In this document: positions 1 through 9,961 of the stretch, piece by piece | Numbering within the stretch: position 1 is the stretch's first letter | How the letters are laid out: each line of letters begins with the position of its first letter | NCBI GenBank assembly: GCA_000151295.1 | Contig: GG745337.1 | Coordinates: 899,607-963,606 of the forward strand | Source of the DNA: Allomyces macrogynus ATCC 38327 | Lineage: Eukaryota > Blastocladiomycota > Blastocladiomycetes > Blastocladiales > Blastocladiaceae | DNA: 64,000 nucleotides | Direction: 5' to 3' | Position numbers and translations under genes: made by a program | Notes under the pieces: model-generated | Databases searched by the model: none | What the model saw: only the letters and a program-made list of their open reading frames with translations | What the model was told of the DNA's origin: nothing

Positions 1-96
1 GGTGCAGTCGTCGTGTCGATGCCGACGGTGCGGCGCGGGCGTGGGCGCGTCCTTGGTGCTGGTTTCGAGCAGCGGCGCTGCCTCGTCAATCGACAT
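1..96 (-). CDS. N-terminus of an unidentified, probably membrane, protein (partial)
   Basis: An ATG at 96 on the minus strand opens a frame that runs off the left edge, giving 32 codons. The peptide starts MSIDEAAPLLET and continues with a Pro/His/Arg-rich stretch. E-A-A-P-L-L fits the acidic dileucine pattern [DE]xxxL[LI], which often sits near the cytosolic N-terminus of vacuolar or lysosomal membrane proteins. Similar short leaders occur in the MFS proteins of this window. The family cannot be told from so little sequence. The call rests on good codon use, the ATG, and a TATA-like sequence (tatata, 253-258) upstream of it. Confidence 0.4.
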   Translation of the reverse strand, partial: MSIDEAAPLLETSTKDAPTPAPHRRHRHDDCT

Positions 97-163
97 GGTG
101 GTGCTGGTGGTCGTGCGAGTTGACGTTGCGGGTCGAAAAGCTTGTTGAGCGAAGCAGAATCGG

Positions 164-164
<1 letters not shown>

Positions 165-196
<32 letters not shown>
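165..196. repeat. AGC/CAG trinucleotide repeat
   Basis: About ten and a half uninterrupted AGC units lie in the spacer between the partial minus-strand gene and the thiolase gene. Every frame through it is open, so overlapping open frames here carry little evidence of coding. Confidence 0.9.
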
Positions 197-198
<2 letters not shown>

Positions 199-993
199 AC
201 GGATCGCGGCAGCGGCAGAGAGCGAGAGCCGGGAGCGAGGTTCCCACCGCGCTATATAGTCGCTTTTGGTGGTCCTTGCGGCGCACGTCAAGTGCCAAGA
301 GCGAGAAAAGAGGCTGCCGCGGGTTCGGTGTCGGTGAACGCGAGCGTGCGCAGCGCGATGGAGAAGAGGGTGTCGGGAACCCGGGCCGGAGACCACGCCA
401 GCCGAGCCGAGCCGGGTGAGCATGGGCCAGAACAAAAGTCACAGCGCCGTTCGTGAACCAGAGCGGCAGAGCAGTTGCGCATTGCCGGCGCTCTCACCCT
501 GGTGGTGGTGCGCGCGTGCGCGACGAGTTGGGGCGGAGATGAGCGGCGCGACGGTGGGGCCCAGCCTGGTCAGAAATGGCGCGGATGCGAGGATGTCGGC
601 CCGGCGAGACGGTTCACGAGTGGGAGACCTTGCCTCCCAATCACGGCGTGACCCGCGTGGGTTTGACATGGAAGCCGTGTGAGCCGCACACGATCCCGCT
701 CACCGCAACAGTTCCCACGATTTTCGGACTGACGCAAACGCGACTGACCCGATGACGTCGTCTCTCGCAGCGGGGATTTCGGCCGTGATTTTTTCATGAC
801 GGGCAAGCAGAGGACGCGAGAGGGGATCAGCTCGCGCGAGCGCGTTTGGGCGCGCAAAACCATCGAAACGAAAATTCGGGCTGACCTGAACCTCGGCCCG
901 TTCCTGCCGTGAGCCGTGCAGGCTGCGCTCGGTCTCGTCTCAGTCGTCGTCTTTCACACCTCGGCCTGCTTTCCCCGCGCCCAAGTCGCGCAA

Positions 994-999
994 TATAAA
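994..999 (+). promoter_or_regulatory. TATA-like box of the thiolase gene
   Basis: The sequence tataaa lies 78 nt upstream of the thiolase ATG and is followed by a pyrimidine-rich leader. The position fits a core promoter with a short 5' UTR. The assignment is positional only. Confidence 0.4.
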
Positions 1000-1076
1000 G
1001 AGCGCAGGCGCCCCGCGCTCCCTTCCTGCTCAGTGTCTGCTCTCTTTTGACGCTGCCCACCCCACCACCAACAACC

Positions 1077-2393
1077 ATGTCCGCCACCGCTCGTGTTCAG
1101 CAGATTGCTGGCCAGCTGCAGAAGCGTATGTTTGCCAGTCACGACGACGTTCGCGTCCGGCGGTCGACTTCCACGAACGCACGCGCCTGACCCCATTCTG
1201 CCCTCTCTGCTCTTCCAGCCAACATTCACGCCAAGTCGCCCAACGACGTTGTGATCGTCTCGGCGCTCCGCACGCCGATCACGCGCGCGCGCAAGGGCGG
1301 GTTCAAGGAGACGCACCCAGAGGAGCTCCTCGCTGCCGTCCTCAAGGCGACCATCGACAAGACCAAGATCGACCCGAAGCTCGTCGAGGACATTCAGGTC
1401 GGGAACGTGCTCCCGCCCGGTGGCGGTGCGACCGTGGCCCGCATGGCCGCGCTGTACGCCGGGTTCCCGGACACGACCGCGCTCGCGACCGTCAACCGCC
1501 AGTGCTCGTCGGGCCTGCACGCCGTGGCCGCGATCGCCAATGCGATTGCCACGGGCCAGATTGATGTTGGTATCGGCGCCGGTGTCGAGTCGATGACGTT
1601 GGGCTACGGCCCGCTCGCCATGCCGCAGTCGACGTCCGACAAGATCACGGCGTTTGAGCCCGCTGCCGACTGCCTTTTGCCCATGGGCATCACGTCCGAG
1701 AACGTCGCGGAGCACTGGAAGATCCCCCGCGCCAAGCAGGACGCACTGGCCGCAGCGTCGCACGCCAAAGCGCATGCTGCGCAGCAGCAGGGGCTCTTCA
1801 ACGAGGAGATTGTTCCCGTGACGATCACGCAGGGCGACAAGGAGGTCACGATCTCCAAGGACGACGGTGTCCGTGCGGGTACGACCGTCGAGCAGCTCGC
1901 CAAGCTCAAGCCGGCGTTCAAGGAGAACGGGTCGACGACCGCCGGTAACGCATCGCAGGTCTCGGACGGTGCTGCCGCCGTCCTGCTCATGCGCCGCTCG
2001 GTCGCCGAGAAGCTGCGTCTGCCCGTGCTCGGCAAGTTTGTCAACTTTGCTGCCGTTGGTGTCCCGCCCAAGGTCATGGGTATTGGCCCGGCGTTCGCGA
2101 TCCCCGCTGCCCTCAAGAAGGCCGGGATCACGGTCAACGACGTCGACATTTTCGAGATCAACGAGGCGTTTGCGTCGCAGGCCGTCATGTCGATTGAGCA
2201 CCTCAAGATCCCGTTCGAGAAGGTGAACCCCAAGGGTGGTGCCATCGCTCTGGGCCACCCGCTCGGCTGCACGGGCGCGCGCCAGATTGCCACGATCCTG
2301 CCGGAGCTCAAGCGCACGGGCAAGAAGGTTGGTGTTATCTCCATGTGCATTGGCACGGGGATGGGCGCCGCCGCTGTTGTCGTTCGCGAGTAA
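1077..2393 (+). CDS. POT1: Peroxisomal 3-ketoacyl-CoA thiolase
   Basis: Exons 1077-1125 and 1219-2393 (93-nt intron, phase 1) give 407 aa. The enzyme cleaves 3-ketoacyl-CoA with CoA to acetyl-CoA and a shortened acyl-CoA, the last step of beta-oxidation. Thiolase landmarks are all visible: the nucleophile Cys112 in NRQCSSGLH, His363 in GHPLG, and the acid/base Cys393 in MCIGTG. Exon 1 encodes R6-V7-x5-Q13-L14, a clean match to the PTS2 peroxisome signal (R/K-L/V/I-x5-H/Q-L/A), as in yeast Pot1. This separates it from cytosolic acetoacetyl-CoA thiolase. A TATA-like box sits 78 nt upstream of the ATG. The exon 1 start is the only ATG that supplies this signal. Confidence 0.95.
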
Positions 2394-2642
2394 GGCGTCG
2401 TTGTGATATCGTGCGCACCGGGAAGAGTGAGGACGCGCGCGAGAGCCCTGGATTGGGGGCTCGTGGACATCGCGCGTGCCCTCTGCTCAGGCCTGGGCAC
2501 TTGGAGTGTCGGGTCGCTTGCGATTGTAAACAAACAAAAAATACAGAAAAGTCCCTCTCCACTTTTCTGCTTTCGAGAACTCATGACATGACCGTCTTGG
2601 CGGAGGTCTCGCTCACGTTCCCAAGATCAGCGGAGCAGGCAA

Positions 2643-2670
2643 GAAACAGAAACAGAAACAGAAACAGAAA
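2643..2670. repeat. GAAACA hexamer repeat
   Basis: Between four and five copies of a six-base unit in the 3' spacer between thiolase and the convergent gene at 2719. It is AT-richer than its surroundings and non-coding. Confidence 0.75.
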
Positions 2671-2718
2671 ACCGACTGGCCAACATGGTCAACACTCCTC
2701 AACACGCAATGCAACTGA

Positions 2719-3471
2719 TTATTTACCTACCCTGATCCCAACCCATACAAGGTATCCTGCTCTTTGAGCTTGTCCACACCGATTCGCACCTCGTTCGCCC
2801 CCTTCCCCCACCAACCAGTCGCGCGCTTCGATGCAGTCTGCGAGCACTGCGTACTTCAGCAGCGTCCACTCATTCTGGTCCACCAGGTCATTAACCTCGG
2901 TCCATGGGCTCTTGACGGGCGTTGTTTGGATCACAGGTGTCGGTGCGTGCGACGTGCGCGGCGTCACGCCCTGCGCAAGCAAGTACTGGAACCACGGCCA
3001 CTTGCCGAGAATCGCGGCGGCGTGTGGCACGTAGAGTCCGCCCACGTTGGGCCAGTATGCGTCCTGGGCAGTCACACTGGAATCTGGCGGCGGATCTCGG
3101 CCAGCAAGCATGCCCGCAGGACCAATAGCATCCCCGTCCACCGGGAGCGTGCCGAGAATACGGCCGACGCGTTGCAAGTGCGTGTAGACGGATGCAAGGT
3201 CGGTCTGCGTCAGGAACAGGTGCACTGCTCGTGTTGCATCGTGTAAATTGGAGTTTTTGAGCGGCAAGCCCTTTGGTGGCCCCTGCACCGGGTCGGCGCC
3301 TGCCACGCCCGCATCATCTTGTTGTTGAGTGTCTTGATCGAGGTTGGCCGCGTCACTGCAGTGGTGTTCATGGGGAGCAGCTTGCAAGGTCAAGTGTTGC
3401 GGGCATAGTTGCAGCGGTGAGTTGGACCAAAACGAGCGAGAAAATTCAAGTCGCGGCCAGCAACATTCCAC
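2719..3471 (-). CDS. Uncharacterised protein, possible BTB-like fold
   Basis: One open frame of 250 codons converges on the thiolase gene. Codon use is coding-like from about residue 70 to 220. I do not recognise the family. The segment around LYVPHAAAILGKWPWFQYLL loosely resembles the BTB/POZ pattern (His followed by Leu and then a Phe-containing helix), and a Trp-Leu-Leu-Tyr helix follows it. That is weak evidence. The N-terminal 60 residues and the last 25 are low-complexity and may be non-coding or replaced by spliced exons. The start at 3471 is simply the first in-frame Met. Confidence 0.4.
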   Translation of the reverse strand: MECCWPRLEFSRSFWSNSPLQLCPQHLTLQAAPHEHHCSDAANLDQDTQQQDDAGVAGADPVQGPPKGLPLKNSNLHDATRAVHLFLTQTDLASVYTHLQRVGRILGTLPVDGDAIGPAGMLAGRDPPPDSSVTAQDAYWPNVGGLYVPHAAAILGKWPWFQYLLAQGVTPRTSHAPTPVIQTTPVKSPWTEVNDLVDQNEWTLLKYAVLADCIEARDWLVGEGGERGANRCGQAQRAGYLVWVGIRVGK

Positions 3472-3683
3472 AACACCAATTCACTCTCCACAACACACGT
3501 TTTATTGATCTCTCGACGATCTACCGGACGATGGACAAGGATACCACATTCTTCTACTCTTGTATCAACTGGCTACTGTGTACAAAATTGCGCTCCGGGG
3601 CCCGCGATAGATGCACAACAAGAAACTGGCAGGACGACTCGGCAGCAACAACGAAAGCTATAGATACAAAATCGGCACATCCA

Positions 3684-3699
3684 CCCCCCCCCCCCCCCC
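3684..3699. repeat. Poly-C tract (16 nt)
   Basis: A run of sixteen C directly abuts the minus-strand stop codon at 3699-3701. On the transcript it is a G-run at the start of the 3' UTR of the seven-TM gene. Confidence 0.9.
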
Positions 3700-5171
3700 T
3701 AATACTGCCCTATGGCCCGCGCCGCCGGCGGTGGCGGTCCAAACTGCCCGACCCCACCCGTCATGGCCGGTACGACCCCCATCGACGCCTTGCGTGGCGG
3801 CGCCGCGCTTGGCGCGGCATAACTCGATCCGGTCGACGACGACCGCGAAACGCTCGCGTCGCCGCCATAATAGGCCGGCACGTTGCTGCCATATCCCGGG
3901 TAGCTGCTACTGTACGACGCCGTTGGCGGGACTGGCGACGCCGGGCCGCGGTTCACGGGTGATGACAGGACCGTCGGTGACGGTGGCGGGTACGGGACGG
4001 CCGCGGTGCCCGGAATTTGCAAGCGCAAGCCCGCGGCCTTGCTAATGGGCCCGGCGGACGTTGGGCTCGACGGCTGAGACGGCTGCAGCTGCGACTGCGT
4101 CTGCTGCATCGACGAGACCATGGACGCGGTCGCAGTTCCGCGCGAGGTCATGGGTCCCGACCGCTGCGACGTTGTCCCCGCGGCCACGGCCGGCACCGAC
4201 GCCTTGAATGCAAACTTGTCGGCGGACGTGTTTGCTGAGTTGGCTTCGCGCGGCGACGATGGCGCGAGGTACACCGTGCGTATCCCATTGCCAATCCCCG
4301 ATGCGGTTGTCACAATCAGATCATCCGTGTCGCCACGGAGCACGGCCGTCGCCTTGACCGAGTAGACGGCATTGAGCGTGATAAATGACAGCAGCGCCTG
4401 TTCCGTGTACGGCGCCGACGCGATCTTGGTATTAAAAATCCCGAACACGAGCGGGACGAGCACGGCCACGAGCATGGCCAGTTCCTCGCCAAGTCCAATC
4501 ACGGGGTTGTAGAACTGCAAGATGTTGTCGAACCGTGCGGAAATGTGCGGGTTCGTGCGCGACAGCGAGATAAAGGCCACGTCCGAGACGAGCGCGACGC
4601 TCGCGTACCAGAAGACGGCAGCAACGTCGACGCCGCGGTACCACTTGTACGAGTACTGCGCCCAGGCTTGGGCCGAGACCCACCCGCCCGTGATGTAGGC
4701 GTGCAAGTGCAGCGTCGTCGACGCCGCGGCGAGCAGCGCGTACCCGGCCGTGTAGAGACCGGCGCGTGGGGTCCATGTCCGGCAAGTGTCGCAAACTGCG
4801 GTCAGCCGCAAAAAGATCACGTAGACGGGCACGATGCTGTAGATGCGCTACAAGAATGGGAATCACGGACGGTCAGAACAATCGGCGCCAAGACAATCCT
4901 GGACAACGCATCGCCGCACCTTCAAGATATTCAACCCCACCGTGACAGGTCCCCATAATGGCCACTTGTTATCGTAGAGCCACGAGCCCATCGAGTAGAT
5001 AATAGACACGTCGACGATAATGCTCAGCGCCGTGCTGATCAAAATGGCCTTTTGGATGGGCCGACCACAATATCGCTGGTAGATGCAGTTGAAGGTCGAA
5101 ATATTGACGAGCAGCGACGGCAGCGCGGTCGCCATGTTGAAGATCCGGCTCAGCAATAGTTCGCGGCTCAT
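3699..5171 (-). CDS. Seven-transmembrane orphan protein with a disordered C-tail
   Basis: Exons 5171-4920 and 4847-3699 (72-nt intron, phase 0) give 466 aa. I count seven hydrophobic segments in about the first 270 residues, two of them in exon 1 and one spanning the splice join (NILK joined to RIYSIVPVY). A Ser/Pro/Thr/Ala-rich tail of about 190 residues follows. The layout is that of a GPCR-like receptor, but I see no diagnostic motif of a known class. The ATG at 5171 is the first in frame. The same frame stays open upstream to about 5360 with coding-like, hydrophobic sequence but no ATG, so an additional 5' exon is possible. Confidence 0.7.
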
Positions 5172-6463
5172 CTTGACGGTAACGACGTGGGAGAGTGTGA
5201 CAGCGGCTGCGGCGACAGGGTATCGCGTAGGATCACGGAGCAGAGCGGCGAGCGTGGCGAGTAGCAATCGCGTCGCGGCTGTCGTCGTTGCCGAGGAAAG
5301 CGTCTCGCGCGCGTCAATTTCAAGCAGCTGGCCGGCGCGACGCAGTGGAGAGTCGAGCAAAAAACCAAATCGGGGCGACCATGGGCACAGGGGTCCCCTG
5401 CGTCTTTATGACGATGGTGCATCGCTGCTGGTCGGAGCCGGTCGGCATTTCCGCGACACGACGTGGGAGGGGAGCGTTGCACAAGACGCAACACGCCAAG
5501 GCCCGCCCGGTGGAGAGGCACGTTTCTGTTTTCGGCGCTATCATCGCGCGGGTTGCAGCTGGGTGAACGGGTGCAATCGCTCGGCTGCTTCCTTGCTCGA
5601 AACCGGTTGATGAAGCCGGATCTGTCGCGCCCGGTTGCCCCTCGGTGTCGCAAGAACTGGCCAAGGTGTCGATGAAAACCGGGACGAGTATGGCCATGAC
5701 GACGACTGCGACAAGTCGCGGTTTTTCGTCGCCTCAGGTGCAAAGGATCGGTGGAACGGCCGTCGACAGAGAGTGGGGAGCGTGGTCGAGCTAGGGAAAA
5801 GCTGGCGCGATGGAGGCGCAGCGACGCGCCTCGCCTTTCGAACCACGTTTTTTGGCTGCGACCTGGATCGTTCAGCCGCGCGCAGTCCCGCTGGGACCGC
5901 TGGGACCGGGGTTGGTCTTGCCCTGAAACGAGGTTTGCAGCTGTGATGTGACGTGCGAGCGCCGGCCGATATATTGATATGAGGAGCCGAGCGCGCAACA
6001 GGTCCTGGAGCGACACGCTCACGGATGCCGTCGGTCCTGATCGATGTCCTGATCGCACTCCAAGACGCGAACGCGCACCGACGCGGCCCGGCCGTATCCT
6101 CCGTTCCAAAGAAAACGACACCTTCATTTAGGAAGTTCCCAAGACATGAAACACGCGGCCAACGTAGACTCTCGGCGCCCGACTTCGGGGCCGGAAAAGA
6201 GACGTGGTCGGACGAGGCCTTGTCGATGTAAATACGCGGCAGCATGGATGTGCAGTGATCAGACACGACGTCGAGAGCGGACGGCACGGCCGATGGTTCG
6301 CGACGCGTACATACCAAACGTTGCCGGCCAAACACGCGCACGCTTGCGAGCGTGCGTGCAAGTGGTCGTGCCGAGGGTCCGATGCACCGAGCGACGGACC
6401 GTGCCGCGCGCGCATCGCGCCGGCACAACACGCCGCGGGCGCACGCGCGTCGCTGTGGCGCGA
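5172..6463. other. Gene-poor spacer
   Basis: Overlapping open frames on both strands reflect high GC, and none has convincing protein-like content. The stretch 5172-5360 may be an upstream coding exon of the seven-TM gene (see that entry). I see nothing else here. Confidence 0.5.
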
Positions 6464-6751
6464 TCACGCCGACTGGCCGGCGCCCTTGTCGGTGCCCGTC
6501 GACGCGCCCGTGAGAAGCTGCGGGTCCTGGTGGCCGGCCGACGACCGCGCCTCGGCCTGCGCAACGTCGTGCGGCGAGGCCTTGTGGCCCGGCGCGTCGG
6601 CGACGCGCACCGTGTCGGTCGGGTGCGCGTGCATCTTTTCGAGGTCGGCGCCCGAGTAGTGGTACGGGTGGTGGATCGGCTTGAATTCGTCGGGCATGTT
6701 CTCCTGGTTGAGCGCCGGGTCCGACGGCTGGTCGCGGCGCGTGTCTGACAT
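6464..6751 (-). CDS. Small hydrophilic protein
   Basis: A 95-aa frame begins with MSDTRRDQPSDP. It is strongly hydrophilic and rich in Asp, His, Ala, Gly and Thr, with no Cys and no hydrophobic segment. It resembles a hydrophilin or stress-type protein in composition only. The frame stays open upstream to 7180, but that part is Arg-rich and reads like antisense or 5' UTR, so I start at the ATG at 6751. Function unknown. Confidence 0.45.
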   Translation of the reverse strand: MSDTRRDQPSDPALNQENMPDEFKPIHHPYHYSGADLEKMHAHPTDTVRVADAPGHKASPHDVAQAEARSSAGHQDPQLLTGASTGTDKGAGQSA

Positions 6752-7717
6752 GGTGGCGGCGGCAGTGGCGGCGATTTGGTTGGTTGGTTGCGGTTGGTCG
6801 GTCGCCCGGGCAGCGAGCTGAGGTCGTGTCGACTGGGGGAGAAAGGTCGCGCGCGGGATGTTTTCGAAGGCGCGGTGCCGCAAGGGCGGACCGCGATGCT
6901 GCTGGGCCGACGCGCGCGTGGGAGGCCGACCAAGCTGGCGCGCGTTGGGCCGCCAGCGCCCGCCGGCCGTTGCAGGCGGATGGGCGCGTGCTGCGGGTCT
7001 CACCTTCATTTCCGACGACGCGTCTCGCTCCAGTGCCTTGAGACCAGCACCCGCTACTTCGTGTGCACCCTTTTGGTGACATCCTTGTGGATGCTTGTTC
7101 CAAAATACATCATGTCCCGTCCCGAACGCTTTCTCCCTCGCTCGCTCGCTCGCTCGCAAGATCTGCGCAACTTCTCGCAACCGCCGCCCAAGGTCAGTGT
7201 CTTTAACGAGCAGGGGCTATTCGCGCGATCCGGTCGCGCCGTCGCTGCGCCCCGAGTCTCGCCTCGCACGCTCAGTGCCCCTTCCGCTCGTCGAAGCGCG
7301 CCGAAGCAGCATCGGCAGCATCCTCTCGCCAACGGTCCCTCGTCTGTTGGTCGAGCAAGGCAAATTCGGTGATCTCTAGCTGCCATCGGCGTCTACACTG
7401 ATCAGCAGCGAGGCGCGACGGTCGAGGTGCGTCGAGGTGCGTCGAGTCACCAGCCCTGACTCGCGCATTTCACGTGCAAAGCCATGCGATCAATGCCTTC
7501 TGTCGCTCACGCGGTCCCTCTGCCCATCGTCCACCATGCTCCGGCCCCAAGACCTTCAAAACCGCCCCGCTCGCGGCCTCACCGACGATGACCTCGACGC
7601 CCGACGCAGTTTGCTCCTCTCCACGGACGGCGACGGTGACCAACTGGCCGAATTGAACCAGCCTGCCATTGTTCCGATTCCCTGCTCTCGATACCAAGCA
7701 ATTCGACCACCACCACC
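6752..7717. other. Spacer with a possible overlapping uORF of the carrier gene
   Basis: No confident gene. On the plus strand an ATG at 7536 opens a frame that runs to 7817 and overlaps the mitochondrial carrier start at 7718 in another frame. If the transcript begins upstream of 7536, this would be a translation-dampening upstream ORF. The transcript start is unknown. Confidence 0.35.
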
Positions 7718-8756
7718 ATGGCCGCCGAAGCCCCGCTCCACGTCTTTGTCGGCGGCACGTTTGGCGGAATTGCGCAAGTGCTCGTTGGGTACCCGTTCGA
7801 CAGCGTCAAGGTCATGATGCAGACGGGCGCGACCGCTGCAGTGCCTAGCGTCGCTGCCGTATCGCCGTCCGGAGCCGCAACGGCCACGTTGGCGGCACCG
7901 ATTGTGCGGGCACCGTCGCCAGTTCAAGTACTGCAAGCAACGCTCCGCGCCGAGGGCGTTCGGGGACTGTTCAAGGGCGTGGCGAGCCCCATGGCCGGTG
8001 TTGGCGTCTGGTGCGTTCTGGTTGAATTGATGCGGCCGAATTTGTCGTTCTGGCCCTGACCGTGCTTCTCTACGACAGCAATGCCGTGCTTTTCACGGCG
8101 CAATCCACGTTCAATACCCACGTGCGCCCCGGCGACCGCTCGCCAACCAAATTCGCCATCACGGGCACCATGTCGGGCCTCGTCATTTCGCTCCTTAGCT
8201 GCCCAATGGAATTGCTCAAGGTCCGAATGCAGGCGCAGCCACTCGCGGGCAGCAGCGCCTCGGTTCCGCGGTACACGGGCGTCGTCGACTGCCTGATCAA
8301 GACGGTGCGCGCCGACGGGCTGCGCCGCGGCATCTACCGCGGGTGGACCATGACAGCGCTGCGCGACATGCCGTCGTTCGCTGCCTACTTTGGTTCGTAC
8401 TTCACGTTGCGAACGAGCTCAACGTTTCCGGCGTTCCATTCACTCACCGACTCTTTGCGCCGCATCTAGCAACGTACGAGGCCCTCCGGCAATACGACGT
8501 CTCACCGTTTATTTCCGGCGGGCTCGCTGGGATCGCGTGCTGGCTGCCGTGCTACCCGCAGGACGTGCTCAAAAGCCGGATCCAGACGGCACCGTCGACG
8601 GTGCCATGGCGCGTCGTTGCCGCGTCCTACTTGCGCGACCATGGCGTGCGCGGTCTCTGGCGTGGATTGAGCCCAACGTTGCTGCGCGCGTTCCCGGCCA
8701 ACGCGGCCACATTTGCCGTCTACGAGCTGTACCGGTCAGTGTCCGGGATTGCATAG
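7718..8756 (+). CDS. Mitochondrial carrier (SLC25), carnitine/ornithine-like branch
   Basis: Exons 7718-8010, 8079-8392 and 8470-8756 (introns of 68 and 77 nt; phases 2 and 1) give 297 aa, the normal carrier length. The three repeats each carry the signature P-x-[DE]-x-x-[KR]: PFDSVK (26-31), PMELLK (140-145) and PQDVLK (232-237), each followed by a Met-Gln or Ile-Gln type sequence. The third signature resembles the YPQDVIKSR pattern of the carnitine/acylcarnitine and basic amino-acid carriers. It should sit in the mitochondrial inner membrane and exchange a metabolite. I cannot assign the substrate from sequence. Splice phases match exactly and the joins restore the conserved GVGVxNAVLF and AYFxTYEAL segments. 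Confidence 0.9.
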
Positions 8757-8868
8757 TGCTCTTCGATATAACCGTCGTTTTGTACAGTCGTTTGGCTTGA
8801 GCTTCGCTCTTGACGGCACCCTTGCGAAATGGGTCGCGAGCGGCTGTCGCTTCTGCTTCTCCAATTCA

Positions 8869-9926
8869 ATGACATTTTGGGATCGTTTTGTGCCGGTTGC
8901 GGCCGCGCGACTCGCCTGGCAGCACCTGCAAAATGTCCGCCGAGCTCCCAACACGCAAGTCGGCGCCCTTGCCGGTCCCAGTGACAGCAACCATGATCCA
9001 AGGCCGAACCAGCTGCCCGTGAAAATCCCGCCCACGACAAACCTGCACGACCAACTCCACACGCTCTTCGACGCGCTCTGGGCCGTGCACCCAGACCCTC
9101 AGACTCCGCTCGCCGTCACCCGTATCCGCGCCGCGACCCAATCCACCATCGGCGGCATTCCAACACGGACCGTCTCCCGCGTCCTGCCCGACGGCAAAGC
9201 GGGCACGGGCGTTGCCTGGTCGGGTCGTTCCATTGGTGCCGGCCGCATCGTCGCGCTGTACCCGGGCACGCTCTACGGGATGGGCGACCCCGTGCTGGTC
9301 CCGTCGATTGCCAACCGGTATGTTTTGCGGAAGGACGGTGTGTTCGTGGACGGGAAACCGCGTGGGGTGTCGACGCGCATATACCAGATGCTGGCGCGGC
9401 GGTACGGGCCGAGCGACGCGAAGTACCCGGCGTGCGATGCGACGTGGTTGAGCAAGGGTTGAGGTGCATGTGACGATTTGTGGAGGGTTCGGCGGACGGG
9501 GTGGAGACTCAAGTGCTCGTCGCGTAGGAATCCGCTGGCGATCGGGCAGTACATCAACAACGGCACGGCCATGCTTCCGGCCAATGGTGCGTCCTTGTAT
9601 GGCACGAAATGTTGTGAGAAATATTTTGACTGACCGGACTTTTCCATCTAGTTGCGCACGTCGAGGTCGACTTGCCCTTGGCGACACTGCCGCTGCACTG
9701 GTATCAGTACGTACCCAACGCGCCGTACGCGCCGCACTCCATCATCACCGGCGACGACGCGCGGTACCCACGTCTCGCTGGTCCCAGTTACGACCCATCA
9801 CGCTGCGACGCAACGTGCATGGACGGCTGCGAGGCCGGCACGTTACCCCTCGTAGCGCTCGTCACGACGCGCGCCGTCGTCGATGGTGACGAATTGCTGT
9901 CCACCTACCATGCCGTCGTCGAATAA
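8869..9926 (+). CDS. SET domain protein, SETD9-like
   Basis: Exons 8869-9446, 9528-9586 and 9652-9926 (phases 2 and 1) give 303 aa. The family is a putative protein-lysine methyltransferase group. Landmarks in order: YPGT at 131-134 after GAGRIVAL, the DGVFVDG segment, NPLAIGQYINN (the SET NH-type motif, here N-N-G), then a PNAPY segment and the C-terminal ELLSTYH, the usual site of the catalytic Tyr. The order and spacing match animal SETD9, including a TW-NPLAxGQY join across intron 1. Intron 1 has an alternative donor 11 nt downstream (9458), but its phase does not fit. The gene follows the carrier in the same direction at a distance of 112 nt. Confidence 0.85.
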
Positions 9927-9961
9927 CACACGCGGGTGGAGAAAATCGCCAGCGCGTATCT

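Larger units (their letters stand above)
97..1076. other. Divergent intergenic spacer
   Basis: About 980 nt between the minus-strand start at 96 and the thiolase ATG. It holds the AGC repeat, TATA-like sequences at 253-258 and 994-999, and no open frame that I believe is a gene. It probably carries promoters for both flanking genes. Confidence 0.6.

Noticed and set aside
165..196. CRISPR-like or other spaced repeat array
   Set aside because: It is a simple trinucleotide repeat without spacers. The genome is eukaryotic, and no spaced repeat array was found in the window.
954..2258. Minus-strand open frame of 434 codons across the thiolase gene
   Set aside because: It is the antisense shadow of a GC-rich coding exon; its Arg/Gly/Asp-rich product has no family and the plus strand encodes an unmistakable thiolase.
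3681..3962. Plus-strand frames over the C-tail of the seven-TM gene
   Set aside because: They are Arg-rich antisense shadows of the Ser/Pro-rich tail.
5541..7103. Minus-strand frame of 520 codons in the spacer near 6 kb
   Set aside because: Arg/Ser-rich without domain signal. It overlaps the better-supported small gene at 6464-6751 in another frame.
7437..7817. Plus-strand 126-codon frame as a separate gene
   Set aside because: It overlaps the carrier start in another frame, has no domain, and is better explained as leader sequence or an upstream ORF.
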